This document shows positions 1 through 12,520 of a DNA stretch of 64,000 nucleotides, in pieces. Numbering within the stretch: position 1 is the first letter of the stretch; the number at the start of each line of letters is the position of its first letter. The notes under the pieces are model-generated. The model was not told the DNA's origin. It ran no database searches and saw only the letters and a program-made list of their open reading frames with translations. This DNA comes from Caprimulgus europaeus (Eukaryota; Chordata; Aves; Caprimulgiformes; Caprimulgidae): positions 44,642,965 to 44,706,964 of the forward strand of contig OU015530.1 in the NCBI GenBank assembly GCA_907165065.1, in the 5' to 3' direction. The translations under genes and the position numbers were made by a program.

Positions 1-99
1 CTCTCTCAAGCAGTTCCCTGTCCTTCTTGAACTGTGGGGCCCAGAACTGGACACAATATTCCAGATGTGGCCTCACCAAGGCAGAGCAGAGGGGGAGGA
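1..99 (-). mobile_element. CR1 LINE fragment (3' UTR-proximal), cut by the window edge
   Basis: The plus strand reads CAGTTCCCTGTCCTTCTTGA, then GGGGCCCAGAACTGGACACA and CAGATGTGGCCTCACCA. This is the familiar antisense reading of an avian CR1, a few hundred bases in from its 3' end. The element is therefore on the minus strand, the same orientation as PARD3. It is open at the left edge and stops abruptly at about 99, where a different part of CR1 begins. No coding remnant is visible. Confidence 0.85.
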
Positions 100-100
100 G

Positions 101-142
101 GGGGTTGGAAGGGACCTTAAAGATCATCTAGTTACAACCTCC
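101..142 (-). mobile_element. Very short CR1 3'-end fragment abutting another CR1 piece
   Basis: The text GGTTGGAAGGGACCTTAAAG, then ATCATCTAGTT, is the antisense of the last tens of bases of CR1, just inside the terminal octamers. It follows directly on the CR1 piece at 1-99. In a single antisense CR1 the 3' end should come first, so this must be a second element or a rearrangement. Both its terminal octamers and its 5' part are missing. Confidence 0.75.
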
Positions 143-3100
143 AATATATATATAACACTACGATATCTTTCTTACAACAGTACCAAGCCTGCTGTTATTT
201 TCATGCATTTCAAGAATAGAATTCAAACACTGATGAAAACACTAAATTGGGCAATACAAAATAATAATCCCAGTTTAATTAACTGGATCTGAATTCCATC
301 TTACGGACTACAAAGATTCTTTTTAAAAAAAATAACAATAGGGTCACATCATAGAAAATAACAGTATACCCACTTAGTCTGTAGCCTCAACAAGATTAAA
401 AATTCGTAAAAACAAAGGCAGCCTAACAAGTCTGATAAAACTTTTATGACTGCTAAATTTGAGAGCTATCCTGTAGCACACTGGAGGTAGAAAGACAGAT
501 GTTTCAAATCTGCAGAGCCTCAATACCACCACGCTCTGAAGACAGCAGGCAACAGAATGGAAGGAAGAAAGTATCTTGATAGAAAAAATCCCAGGAGTTA
601 ACCTGCTTGATCTTTCACACACAGTGACTAGATTTTACAGTGCTTTGACAGTTTCTCCGCAGTCAGAGGTGCTTGCTATTGTACTTCTGTATGTGGCATT
701 CCTACCAGCAGATCATCATGATCTCCTGTCCTTTGTTCTAGTGTTAGAGCTCTTTAAAAATAGACTTTTATAAATACACTTCCCGAATAGTTCACTTCTG
801 TTGGAAGTTGAACTAAATAAGCTAAGAGAGATCACCTTTACTTGTTAGACAGACTAGCTGGTGATGGAGATAATCACCTCTAAAAATAGATATAGTTGAA
901 ACAGACAAGTTAAAAAACTATTGATGTCATATGAAAACATCTTCATCTAGGCAGAGGATACAGCACTGTTTCCTACTGCAGGTTGTTAAAAGCTGTTTTT
1001 CACAAAGGATAGTGAGTAAAAATAGAAAGGCTATTAACTGAATTGAATGGGAAAAATCCAGTTGAATTAAACCATGTCAGGATTCTTGTCAATAATTTTA
1101 GCTAGATATACTAAAGCAAAAGTTCAGATTACAAGCATTGTCACAGAGAAAAACAAAAGAGCTGTCATTTGTGCAGAAGGAGGGCTAATAGCACAGACTC
1201 TCAGACACCAAGCAAGAGCACCAAGTATACCTAAAGACTGACCTCTCTCTTGCTCCTATAGAAACCCTGATCACAAATCAAGCCCCTGACAAACCTTAAT
1301 CACCCACTTGAAATGAACAAAGATTTATTATAATATTCACATTCTTATTGCTTCTATCTGTCTCATCTAAAGCAGAATTTAAAGTATGGTCATCAGTCAC
1401 AGCCTCCTAGCAGCAAAATACACACCACCATAACACTTCCTTCCAAGACATCCCCTGGGAGATCATTCAGAGACAGTCTTTCAGTCAACTGTAGGAATTA
1501 ACATCAAGTAAAATATATTTTTACACTCTAAAGCAAAACTACTCCTTTCTTTCTAATTGTCTGGATAACAGTTACCTGCTGCAAGCTATCAAGCTGGCAG
1601 ATCTCCCACTAGCTCAGACAGCAAATAAGGCACTTGGCACCTAATAGGATAAGGTTCAAAAGCCCTGTTTCCACAACACTTATATTTGAAGATCAAGGCT
1701 CAGAAATTAAGGACATGACGTTTTTCATATGCACAGTACTTAATGACTTAAAAACATATGTACAAATGTTTCTGTAATTGGGTCTTCAGACTGTAGTGCT
1801 ATCTCTTTACCATTTGACTCTTTAAAAATATTACAAGTACTTTACTAACATCTTTTAAGGAATCTTTTTAAGGAATCTTTCCTATAAATATAGTCCTAAA
1901 ATCTGAACTTTCCTACCTTGAAGATATACAGCTTTTTTGGTAGATGAAAATTCACAAATATTTCATGTACTATTCCAAAGGAAAAACTGATTAATCTCTT
2001 GTAGTATTGTGCAAACCTATGAGAACTCAGAAATAATAGTGACTATAATCTAATTAAATAGAAAACTGGATGTTTATGACAATACGTTCATTGTCTAATC
2101 TGGGAGAAATACAAGAAATACAATAAAGAATGTATATTAAGCCAAACATTAAATCCAGGCCACTTCCAGAACGTGAGGTCCTTTTGTTAATTACAGACAG
2201 AAACTGTATGAATCCACAGGCATTTGATCTGTTTGGGCACAGAAGTCTTCTCAAGTTTCCCTGTTAAGCCTATCAAGGGCATCTAAGAGAAGAGTTTGTA
2301 CTGGTGTAGTTGAAACAAAACATATCATGCACATGAGTGAAATTATATCACACTCTTTATTATAATGATTTTTCATGATGACAGATGGCTCCATAACCTT
2401 ATGCCTCAGCCCAAGTGCAAATTACTTTGAAAGGCTGTATTGACATGCCCATAGACACTGCACAAATGCTGCTTCAGACTCACAATAATACTTACAGGCA
2501 TATTAAGGCACGTAAATATAAATATAATGAGATAGCAATGCATATTTCAGGAATTTAATATCCACTGCAAATGAATTAATTATTTCACCTTTTGTCCCAT
2601 AATGTTTCAAAACCTCTGCCTAAGATCTGGCATCACGTTATCCTTTCAAATTAACTGTAATTTTCCACTGTTACGCTTGCTATGAATGAGCAAGCATCCA
2701 AAGAAATTACAAATGTGCTGACACATTAACAAAAAACCCCCAACTGTTTTCTCATGTACAAAAAGCTCTATTTTTTCCCTATTTTGTATGTTATTTAATT
2801 TCCAAAGTTGCAGTTTAATCCTAGCATGTTTGAAGCACTGGACTGAAAACTTCTAAGACAAAATAACCTGAAAGAGAGAATTGGTATATTTCTGAGGATA
2901 GCAACGTAGTGCTCAGCAGAAGAGTATTCCACAATGGGACGATAGGTAAATAAAAGCCTAAAAAAAACCCCAACTGAAAAAGAACATAACTCTTCAGATA
3001 ATTAAAGTGCTTTAGACCACCAGCCAATTGATTTTCTCCTTGTAAAGGAAGCTCAATTGAAATGTCCAGAATAAATCATGTGTTAAAATTATCTTCTAAA

Positions 3101-4021
3101 GTAAGAGCTGAGCGCATATTGATTAATAATTATTTGCACTAACGGACTGAACTAAAGCAATACCATCAATTACTTCAAAAATCTGTAAGATCAATCATGA
3201 TGGAATCAACCACTGAAAGATTCACTACGCTCTTCCCAATATTTCAGAAGTGCTCATCAAATGGCTTTCTACAGATACCTTGGTTTCCTGTTTCTAGAGC
3301 TATGGAAATTTGTTTTAAATCCCAATTACCACTATGCGTTGCAATTACATAATACAGCTCTCACTCTTCAATTACATGGGAGGTCTGCAAGAAGAGCAAA
3401 TGTTTTCCCCATCAAGTATGAGGCATGAGGGGGCACTTTTGCCAAGGAAGTTTAGTTAATATTTCATACTTATGCTCAAGCAGCAAAGGAAATGCAAACA
3501 GCCTAAACTAATGACTGGAATGGATGATTTACATAGACCCACCTATCCAAAGATGGGGGATACTCAGAATAAATTAACTCCATTTTACACACTAATGAGT
3601 GCTACTTGCTGAATTCTTCTGGGCAGCACAATAAAACTCTGGTAATTGTACAAAAAATTACAATTTAGTTTGCATGGATATAAATAGCACAGAGATCATT
3701 AACCTCTTATGGCAGCACAGGCATTACTCAAGCCTGGTATCTTACTGAAAATCAAAGAGTATTTTCCTTTCTCATGATGTATAGCACCATTAGAGTTGGG
3801 TGGGGAGCCTGCTGGCTGTAGTGCTAGGTTTTCAGCAGGTCTGAGCTAAAAAGAAAATGCCTGTTCTGGTTTTCATGGTTTCTTTTCCACTAGGTTTCAG
3901 GTCTATTCATGGCAGAAGTGTTGAATAGACAGACAACAGGTCACAAATTCTGGTGGAACTTAGTCCATACATGGGCGGAAGATGTTCAAAATGGCAACAC
4001 TGACCTTTTAGTTATTTCCTA
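143..4021. other. Unannotated AT-rich intron stretch
   Basis: I see no gene, RNA or clear interspersed repeat here. At 1851-1881 there is a small imperfect tandem duplication with TCTTTTAAGGA-type units. The short open frames have no recognisable domains and ordinary intronic composition. Confidence 0.6.
1851..1881 (+). repeat. Short imperfect tandem repeat
   Basis: Copies of TCTTTTAAGGAA and TCTTTTTAAGGAA are followed by a partial TCTTTCC. This is a minor slippage product. Confidence 0.8.
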
Positions 4022-4056
4022 TTTTTTTCTTTTTTTTTTTCCTTTTTTTTTTTTTT
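4022..4056 (+). repeat. T-rich tract
   Basis: There are 35 bases of nearly pure T with two C interruptions, followed directly by AGG. On the minus strand this is an A-rich tract. It may be an old retro-insert tail, but nothing recognisable adjoins it. Confidence 0.9.
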
Positions 4057-5812
4057 AGGTTGGCTGACACAATACCAACTCCTACATACACTACCAGCTC
4101 TCTAGAAGAACAAAAATGCAGTGCACAAAAAACATTTTACAACCTGAAACAATAACGCTTTTAGATGAAATATCTAATTTAAATTTAAACATTCTTTACA
4201 TAAATAAGATGCACAGCTCTGTCTGAGCATCTTAATTTTATGCATTTTTATACTTCTAAGCAACTTAGTAGTGAGGACTGCTTATTTGCATTCATTTACA
4301 TACAATTTGCAGAAAAAGTTGAAAAAGGTAGTAAGGAAATCCATCATTTTGACTTTAAATTAAAATATTATTTCTGTAAAAAACATCTTTAATGTTTATT
4401 TTCTTATTTTACTTAGGAAATTGCTTTTAATATCTTCATAAGTACTTTGCAGAAAAGGCAATTTTTTTCACCAAGTAGGTTTAAAAAAAACCCACCAGCA
4501 ATATTTGTGATGTATACAGATGTAAAATCCAACTTTTTCTTTTTTTTACCCACTGAAATAATTTAATTTCCTGGCAAGGTGAATCACCATCCTGATATGC
4601 TCTGGCTCTTCTCTGAATACCTATTTTACTAATTTTACTAATTTTATAGGCCCCAAACCGTGCCAGGTTCGGGAGGGTGGCTGGAGTGGTGGGAAGTATG
4701 GACCCATTAATGAAAAAAGTGTAACACACATGTACAAGTTCAAGTGTTTCTGCTACTGTTTTTAGGTCCTGTGCTATTTGTGGATTATTTCTTAGATGAT
4801 GTTAAGATGTGTTCAAATAGATTCCCAGTAATTTCACACCTACATTCAGCATATTTTCTTAGCCTTTTAAAGTCATCATTTTCATATGTAGCCCCACTCC
4901 TTCTGGCCGCCAGCTGTGTCCCTCATTAGCTGGTACTAAATCACACCTATTCTCAGAATTAAGATGGCCAATGGCTTTTCATTCCTTGGAGAGTGCACTT
5001 GGTTTCTCTTTGTTTATTTCTTCTTCGTATCCAACTTGTCTCCCATTACATCCCCATGCCTCTGTAACACGTGTAAAATCAGGAACTCACTAGAAAAGGC
5101 AAAGAAAGATTAAAAAAGGGGAACAGATGCCGTGCTACAGTTGAGCTTTCTAAGGAAGAAAATTAGGAAATTCTGCAGCGCAGAAGTGGTCTCAGGAAAT
5201 AACCGTGGGTGTGTTTTGCTAAAACATGCATCAATTCCTACCGTCTGCCATGGTGATAATTTTATCTGGCTTTCATTGTATCCTTGGTGTCGGTAACTCA
5301 GCGCAGTATCAGGGATAGCTCATGCCTGAAGGACTTCAGCATAACTCAAGGACAGCCAACAGAAGTGTGTGCTTTGTGCAGCCCTGGGTGACCTCATCCC
5401 TGTGACAGGGCGAGACCTCTGAACCACAGCTCCTGCCTCTGCAGGGGGGCTGGGGCACTGCCTTCTTTCCAGGGTACACCCGACGGAGGTGGAAGCCCAG
5501 GGTTACTGTGGGTGGAGCCCAGTGCCCTAAAAGAAGGGCTGCTCCATGTTAATGGTTAAAGGGACAACACACTTAACAAATTCTGCTTCAACTAAGTGAA
5601 AACATATGAGGATAGGAAACAAAATGTTTGTTTTCAGGTTTTCACAATCATTTTCTGTTCCCCCTCCACACCTTTTTCTCACTTGTGTCCTTTTCTATAC
5701 ATCCTCCAAGTTGCTGTGGGATTCAAGATAAGTATTTCCTAAATTTTACTTAAATGTCAAATATTTGAAAAAATAATTTCTTGCTAATTTGCATCAGGTC
5801 AGGAACACATTA
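4057..5812. other. Unannotated intron stretch with one GC-richer patch
   Basis: A small triple repeat with TTTTACTAA-type units lies at about 4624-4650. From about 5380 to 5535 the base composition becomes clearly GC-richer, with a few CpG (around 5411, 5481 and 5484). No coding similarity or known repeat is recognised there. The rest is AT-rich and featureless to the eye. Confidence 0.55.
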
Positions 5813-6150
5813 CAGAATCACAGAATCACAGAACAGTAGAGGTTGGAAGGGATCTCTGGAGATCATCTAGCCCAGCCCCTCTGCCGAAGCAGGTTCACCT
5901 AGAGCAAGCTGCACAGGAAAGCATCCAGGCAGGTTTTGAACATCTTCAGAGAAGGAAACTCCACAACCTCTCTGGGCAGCCTGTTCCAGTCCTCTGTCAC
6001 CCTCACAGTAAAGAATTCTTTCCTCTTGTTTAAGTGGAATCTCCTGTGTTACAGTTTGTGCCCACTGCCCCTTGTCCTATTGTTGGGCACCATTGAAAAG
6101 AGTCTGGCCCCAAATTGCTTTTTAATATATTGTATTTATATCTTAACACC
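5813..6150 (-). mobile_element. CR1 LINE, 5'-truncated, with terminal octamer repeats
   Basis: The plus strand starts with repeated CAGAATCA units, then GAGGTTGGAAGGGATCTCTGG and AGATCATCTAGCCCA, and continues through CCTGTTCCAGT, CACAGTAAAGAA, GCCCACTGCCCCTTGTCCTA and AAAGAGTCTGGCCCCA. This is an antisense CR1 3' UTR. The octamers mark the true 3' end at about 5813. Similarity is clear to about 6114 and fades by 6150. The length is typical of the severely 5'-truncated copies common in birds. No ORF2 sequence remains. Confidence 0.93.
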
Positions 6151-6428
6151 TTACACTGCAAGAGTTTAGACCTTCAAACTCACAACTCTCTACTACATAC
6201 TTTTAATCTGTTTGAAAATTAAAAAAGGAGATTTTATTCTTGCAAATTAAAAGACAGTACAAGTCCATTAATTTTCATAATCAGATTAAGGCATTGTAAT
6301 AAACCTTTCAGTGACTCAAGGGAAAGATTGCTTGAGACGGCAAAATGTAATTAAGCAAAACTATTGTATCTGTATCATTAAAGAAAACGTTAAAAGTAAT
6401 TTGAGTCCAGGGATCAGTGCTTCAAACC

Positions 6429-6462
6429 TGCCCTAACCCTAGCCTTAACCCGCAACCTAACT
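6429..6462 (+). repeat. Degenerate telomere-like repeat (CCCTAA)n
   Basis: The plus strand reads GCCCTAACCCTAGCCTTAAC followed by CCGCAACCTAAC. That is one perfect CCCTAA and about four variant units. It resembles a short interstitial telomeric sequence and lies about 280 bp beyond the end of a CR1 copy. With so few perfect units, chance is possible. Confidence 0.5.
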
Positions 6463-9400
6463 TTGTGGTGTAAGCACATTTTGTCAACAGCAGCCTAGAG
6501 GCCTCATGAAATTAATTAAGTATGCTATCTCTTTACAATGGAAACAAACCCTGTCCACATGCTGTTTGCATTTCTGGCATGATAGGCATTCATTCGTTAC
6601 TGAAGTCACCAGTGTCAGCAGCTGGGAAGTACAAGACTGAGCTCTCTTTCAGTTCTTTTGTCTTACCACTTTCAGACTCACACGTTAATTATGGTACTCC
6701 ATAGGTATCGGTCTTAAAAAGCCGGTATGTCCCCTACTGCAAAATGCATTACTCTGATAGTTCTTACCATAAGAAAGAAAAAGCTTCACAAAGTGCTGAA
6801 AGAAATTCTTTGTCCTTAAAGTCCTTCTACTCTCCTTCAGAAAAAACTATGTGAGTCACAAGTAGGAGGACTGCAAGAAGGCAAGGATACATTTGCCTTG
6901 CCATCATGTAGCAGCTGTCAACTCTTCCATGCCAATGACAGACACGTGAAACTGCATGAGAATTTGGAAACACGATATGGCACAAAAAAAGAGAGATGCC
7001 AGGAAAAGGTTTGTCCATGCTGCTGCAGCCTCCACAGAGCAACCGAGCAGACCTATGTGCTCTGTCACTACCTTGAAGCAAATGGCGAGATGGCAAATAT
7101 GTCCATAGCATTGCCGGAGCTGGGGCTCTCAGCTAGAGGGTCATGCCTTATGGACAGATGCTCTGGGCAACCTCCCAGAGATCTGGAGGGGTTGCGCCAA
7201 TTATCCCATGGATCCTCTAGCTCTAGACATTTATCAAACCACATCAGAAGCTTAGCATAAAGCCAAGACACCAAAACTCCCACAGAAGTCTTGTTATTCA
7301 CCCAGCAGTCATGTGAGCACTGTTCTTTTGATGGCCATCTATATAATCATAATTCTCACTTAGATTATACAGTCCTGAGGTCCTAACTTGGTTCGTTTTA
7401 TAACTAGGTAGACTAATTTCCCCCTGCCTAACCATAAAATACAGACTTTAAAACCAAACTAAAACCTCCACAAGAAAGTCATTCAGCATAGCAAAACCAT
7501 TTACTGCCACTCAGTTTTATTCACTCTGTAAATAAACTGCATTTGGTCTTAGAAGCTAAGATTCTGTAAGTGATAATGAAATAGGTTCCTCAACAGTTGT
7601 AATGGTCTCTGTTTTTATAAGGAAGATATACTTTTGCATAAAGAAAAGTTGCTCACCAGCTTTAAAGGAAGACTTAGCAATGGAATAAACAAAAGCATTT
7701 AGTGCATGTATAAATGATTTTTGACAACATGTTTACACTCGTGCAGAACCGTAATAGAATCCTAGATCTCCATAATCACCAATATGTTATTTTTTGTAGG
7801 ATAATCGCATGATTGACAGTGCACATATCAGTGAGAATAGCTGCAGTACCAAAATACACATATGTAAGATTATTTCCTCTTAATAGATGTGACTATTGCA
7901 TTGGTAAAAAAATGCTGGCCTGAAGCCATTATCCTACCTCTGAAATGCCGCTCTTGGATTTTATCTATAATTTGAATACACTCTGGCCAAACAGGAGGAG
8001 TTTCAAATTAATATTTTACATCCAGTGGTCAAGCAAATACTTCAAATGTCAAGCCAGCAATTAAACTGTGTCTAGATTTTTTGGCTTCTGTGGTAGTTGA
8101 ACTTAGGACCTTCACAGTGAGTCACCACAGTCACACCATTACTGAGATATTATATTCTGCAAGTACAAAGATGGGAAATTTTCCAGATTGTCTGCCAAGA
8201 TTCACTGCACCTAGGATACTGATAGTGTCATAAATAGAATTTGCCACAGCAAGCCTTGCAATAACTGCCAGAGAAACGCAACAGACCTCCTGCAGTCTGA
8301 TTTAACATAAACAAGCCAAGACATGGAAAAAGTAAAAACACTGCCCTGCAGTCACTGCTTAATAGCTTCTCCAATTGAGCATGGAGTAGTCTGACGTATT
8401 GAGAATGTCTGTCTATCCAGTGTACGATGGCGCCTTACGTGCTGCGGCTTCTGCCACATCATGGGGAACCTTCCGTTCCTACTTGGAAGATAGCAAATTT
8501 ATGTTCAGAAAGAGCTGAATTTAGAGTGTGCAGTGCATGTATATGTGAATATTTGCTTTTACTGCTTCTCCACCCTGAAATAGCAAAACAAACCCCATGC
8601 ATGTTAAAACATATGGCTTGGGTGAGGAATCAGTAAATGCAAAGCTTTTATTTCCACATTGAGTCTCACTTTATAACTGCCTGTGCAATCCAGCTTGCAG
8701 ATCTTCCTGAGAACATTTTACAAAAATAAGTCTTCCTCAGGAAAACATGAGAACCAAAAAGTTTTCTTATAGCTTATCTCATTTTTATTAATAGAATTTT
8801 ATTTAACTTTTGAGAATAAAAAGAATTACCTATAAATAAAAGACTTTTCTCATTCTTAATATCTAATTTGAAAAACTCCTTGTCCTCCTGTAGGTCATCC
8901 TTTAAAGATGAAAATGTTGAAATACATTTAGGAGAACAAATTAATAAACAATTTCTGTAATTGTTATTCCTGTATTGTAATGAACATTACCAATGGCATT
9001 ACTTGGAAGGACAGTGACATGATTACAGACTGCATATAACTCTATTTGTAATTTCTACACTATAAGCTTTAGACTGCAGTTATGGTATGTTCCAGAGTAT
9101 TGTAGAATTCAGTAGAACAAAGGAATAAAGAAATTATGTCTTTAACAACTGCATTCAAAAGGTAACACTACCTTTAAAACAACACATTGGTCAATTAGTT
9201 GCAAAGGGCAAACTCTTGTTTTTTCTTCCTCTTGACCTTGCTACAAAGGAACACCATCCTGGTCACTTAGCACTACTCCTCTGTGGCAAAGTGCAAAACC
9301 CTGTAGTTATAAAAGTGTACAGATCATGGTTATCAATGAAGAAGTGAAATTTTAAATTACTCCATCATGAAAGTTCATGCAAAGTTATCACGAACAGGAC

Positions 9401-12400
9401 TATCATATGTGCTATTCTTCTATGCATGTCAGAATACTTCAAAAATAGGAAATTGTCCTCTTGAGAAACAATTCAGTTTAAATTGGAAAAAAAAGTAGCT
9501 AAAAATTATTTTGATATAGCTTAAAAGCTGTAGAATGTCCTGAGTACAGGTTTTAAAACAAATAGATTAAAAATAAAATGTGTATTTAAGACTAGGAAAA
9601 TGGCTTCTGGATTTTAAATCTTATATATAATGAAATGTGATCTATCAAAACATATGGGAGAGATCCTAAATGAGGAGAAAGACAAAGGTTTTATTTCAAT
9701 TTAAAGCTGTGGACACATGAAATCAACAAGAAGAAATTGTAAATCATTTCAGGGGTGTTTCTTTTCATTTCTTAGGAAATTATAAATTAATTTTAGAATT
9801 AATTTGATAAAATCCAGTGATTTACTAAAGTAGCATTTACCCTTTTTACAATACATTCCTTTGAATGCTGAGAGCCCTAATACCATTTGGGAGTTTGCCA
9901 TCTGTAAAACCTCAAAAAGATTTAATTCCCTTCATAATGAGCTAGGAAAACAATGTTAAAGAATGGCAAATAATGCCATGGGATTTTTTTCTCAATACTA
10001 TATTGAAATTATACCAGTGTAGGTACTTCTGGTATGAAAAGAGAAAGTACATCAACCCCATGGCATATGTGAGCTATTTATCACACTGTTACAGGTGCTT
10101 CACATACAGCTGAAGATGCTGTGGCTTCTGGATCTTACACAGACACCAGGGAACTTAGGAACTATGATAAAAACATGGCAGAAAAATGTAGTCTACAAAG
10201 TGAACTGCTAGTTTTCTGCTGATACACAACTGGGTAACATCTCATCTGACAGCATCTACAGAGCCATTTCTATTCTTTTCTAATTTGTGTGGGGTGTATA
10301 CAGATTTTTGCTGGATTTTAATGGTTTGATGTGTCTTATTTTATGTTTTACTTTGTAAGAGTTCATTTTGTAATATCAACACCATCGAAGAGACACACCC
10401 GCAGAGCTAGAGGGAGGTCTATAAAGACTCAAGCATATACAAGTCAACAACCAAAAGATTTATGATGTCCGAATCTCCTTATTCTTAGCTTCCCTTTTAA
10501 TCAAAGTAAAAAATAATGCAACTATTGTGCATGCAATGTGAGTTCACTTTCAGTGGGAATTTAGCACTTAAGCATTATATACACTATTCTGAACTTCTGT
10601 GGAAAAAGAGCCAAATTACAATCAATGGTTCTCTATGATAAAGTTATGCTGGTCCTTAAAACACATGGGGTTTTGATGGCTCCAGGCACTGATTTTTACA
10701 GCTCCCCATCACTTTCCTATAGTCCTTACTATACAGCTATGTCAGTAGATTTACAGATATGTTAGAGAGTGCTCATAGTTAAATATCTATGTGCTGCAAC
10801 TGATTCACTTGCAATACAACTTTAGCAGACCAAAACAATACGTGCTTTGGGTATTACTTGTTTGATCTTTATTTTTCTTCCCACAGTAAAAGTTTATCTG
10901 CTTTAAAGCTACTACTTCCATGTCTTTCTAGGCTAAAAATATTAGAACTGCTTCTTAACACCTAGAAGCAACTCCGGGATTGCACATCATATTGTATGTC
11001 ATATCACAAGCTGAGCCTCTCAGGCAATCAGCAGCACTGGCCTCCTGCACCATGTGCTTATTTCCCCTTTAACAATAGGCACAATTAAGTCAAAGCAAAC
11101 CCGATTAATCCCACTCCAGGCTAACCCCTGCATGCTCACTGGTTCCCTTGATTAACTGTACAGGACTGACGGACAGGAAGGTGTCGGGAAAACCCCAAAG
11201 AATTAGCAAGCCTACAAGGAGACTCTGCAGGAGGGAGAAGGTGCAAGAAAGAAAGAGCAGAAGGTGGCAGTTTAAAACACTTATTATAGGAGTTAACAAA
11301 ATAAAAGGATGTAATTTAAATCACTAAATGACAGAATCCTATTGTGATCAGGCAGTGCAGCGTCTGAAAGTGGGTACTCCCCATAAAGATCACACATGTA
11401 CCTGCACAATAGCATTAGATGAGGACAGAATTCTAAACCTCAGTGACATTGGACTTCATGGGTTCAGACTCCTTGCAATAATTGGAACACGTTTTGTATT
11501 GATAGTTAAAATCTTAAGCAATATGAAGTATTTATTAGTACCCACCTGCTGGTAATACTTTAGTGCCCCTTATACAAAAGCCAACAATAACAGCAATCAG
11601 CAATTCATTAAAATAAAACTCAAAACCATGCCAGTGAAATGCTAAAACATATTTGAAATATATGTTCTGTTAGCTACAGTCAGTTTTAGCACCAAGGTAT
11701 GAGCCAATACACAGAAGCTCAGATGTTGTTGTAATTTTAGCATAGGGCAATGTTAATAACAGGATGTCAAGCTATTTAAAAATTAAATTAATAAAAGGTG
11801 ACTTAATTTCATTTTTGTCGCATACCAGTTAGAACTCCCACCTCTATTCATCACAGTCGGCTGCTGTATCGTTTTGGACTCCTATAGCATTGTGCTGCGT
11901 AGAAGGAGTGCCCTCCCCCACTTGAATGGCAGTAGACAGCTGAGAGATTGTTCAAAGATAAAAATATGTACCACCAAGTCCCTAAAATGTCATGATAAAC
12001 GAACTCAAATGTCACTATTAAAATATTTCCTTTCATCAGTTTCACAGCACAGATCTCCCACTGCAATGCCAGAACTGACTCAACTTTGCTAATACTTCTG
12101 TGGGAATACTGAATTTCTTTTTGAAGGTTGAATTTAAGACAATGGCAGTGTGTGTGACATAAAACTGAGATAGCCACCTGTAAAGTGGCTTAAAAGGTAC
12201 CCCCTGGAGTAAAACTCTTCTGTGTGACCCTCTTCCAGAGGTAAAAAAAATGAGGTTGAGTTCATCACAAGCAGACCCCTGAAACAATTCTCTACAGGCC
12301 TCTTTAAATGTGAAAAGCATCATTTTGCTTTCAACTGATTCTCTTAACAGTCTCTGAGAAAGATGAAAAAGTAACATGGCATAAGAGAGAACTGCTTATG

Positions 12401-12492
12401 AAGAAAACAGACTATATGAGAAATTCAAGGGTACCAGATTTCTTTCCTCTTTGACACTGTTATTCAATGCTGTGTTCCCAGACAACAAGGGG

Positions 12493-12520
12493 AAAAAAAA
12501 AAGAAATGAAAAAAAAAAAA
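12493..12520 (+). repeat. A-rich tract
   Basis: Two A runs of about 10 and 12 bases are separated by GAAATG. No adjoining retrocopy is recognised. Confidence 0.85.

Noticed and set aside
4022-4062. A strong-looking plus-strand splice acceptor (long T tract then AGG)
   Set aside because: No open, protein-like sequence follows and the gene is on the other strand. The T tract explains the resemblance.
6898-7260. A 120-codon plus-strand open frame with several Cys (CPCCCSLH)
   Set aside because: The Cys spacing fits no zinc-binding family I know, there is no splice or promoter context, and opposing frames are equally open. Treated as chance.
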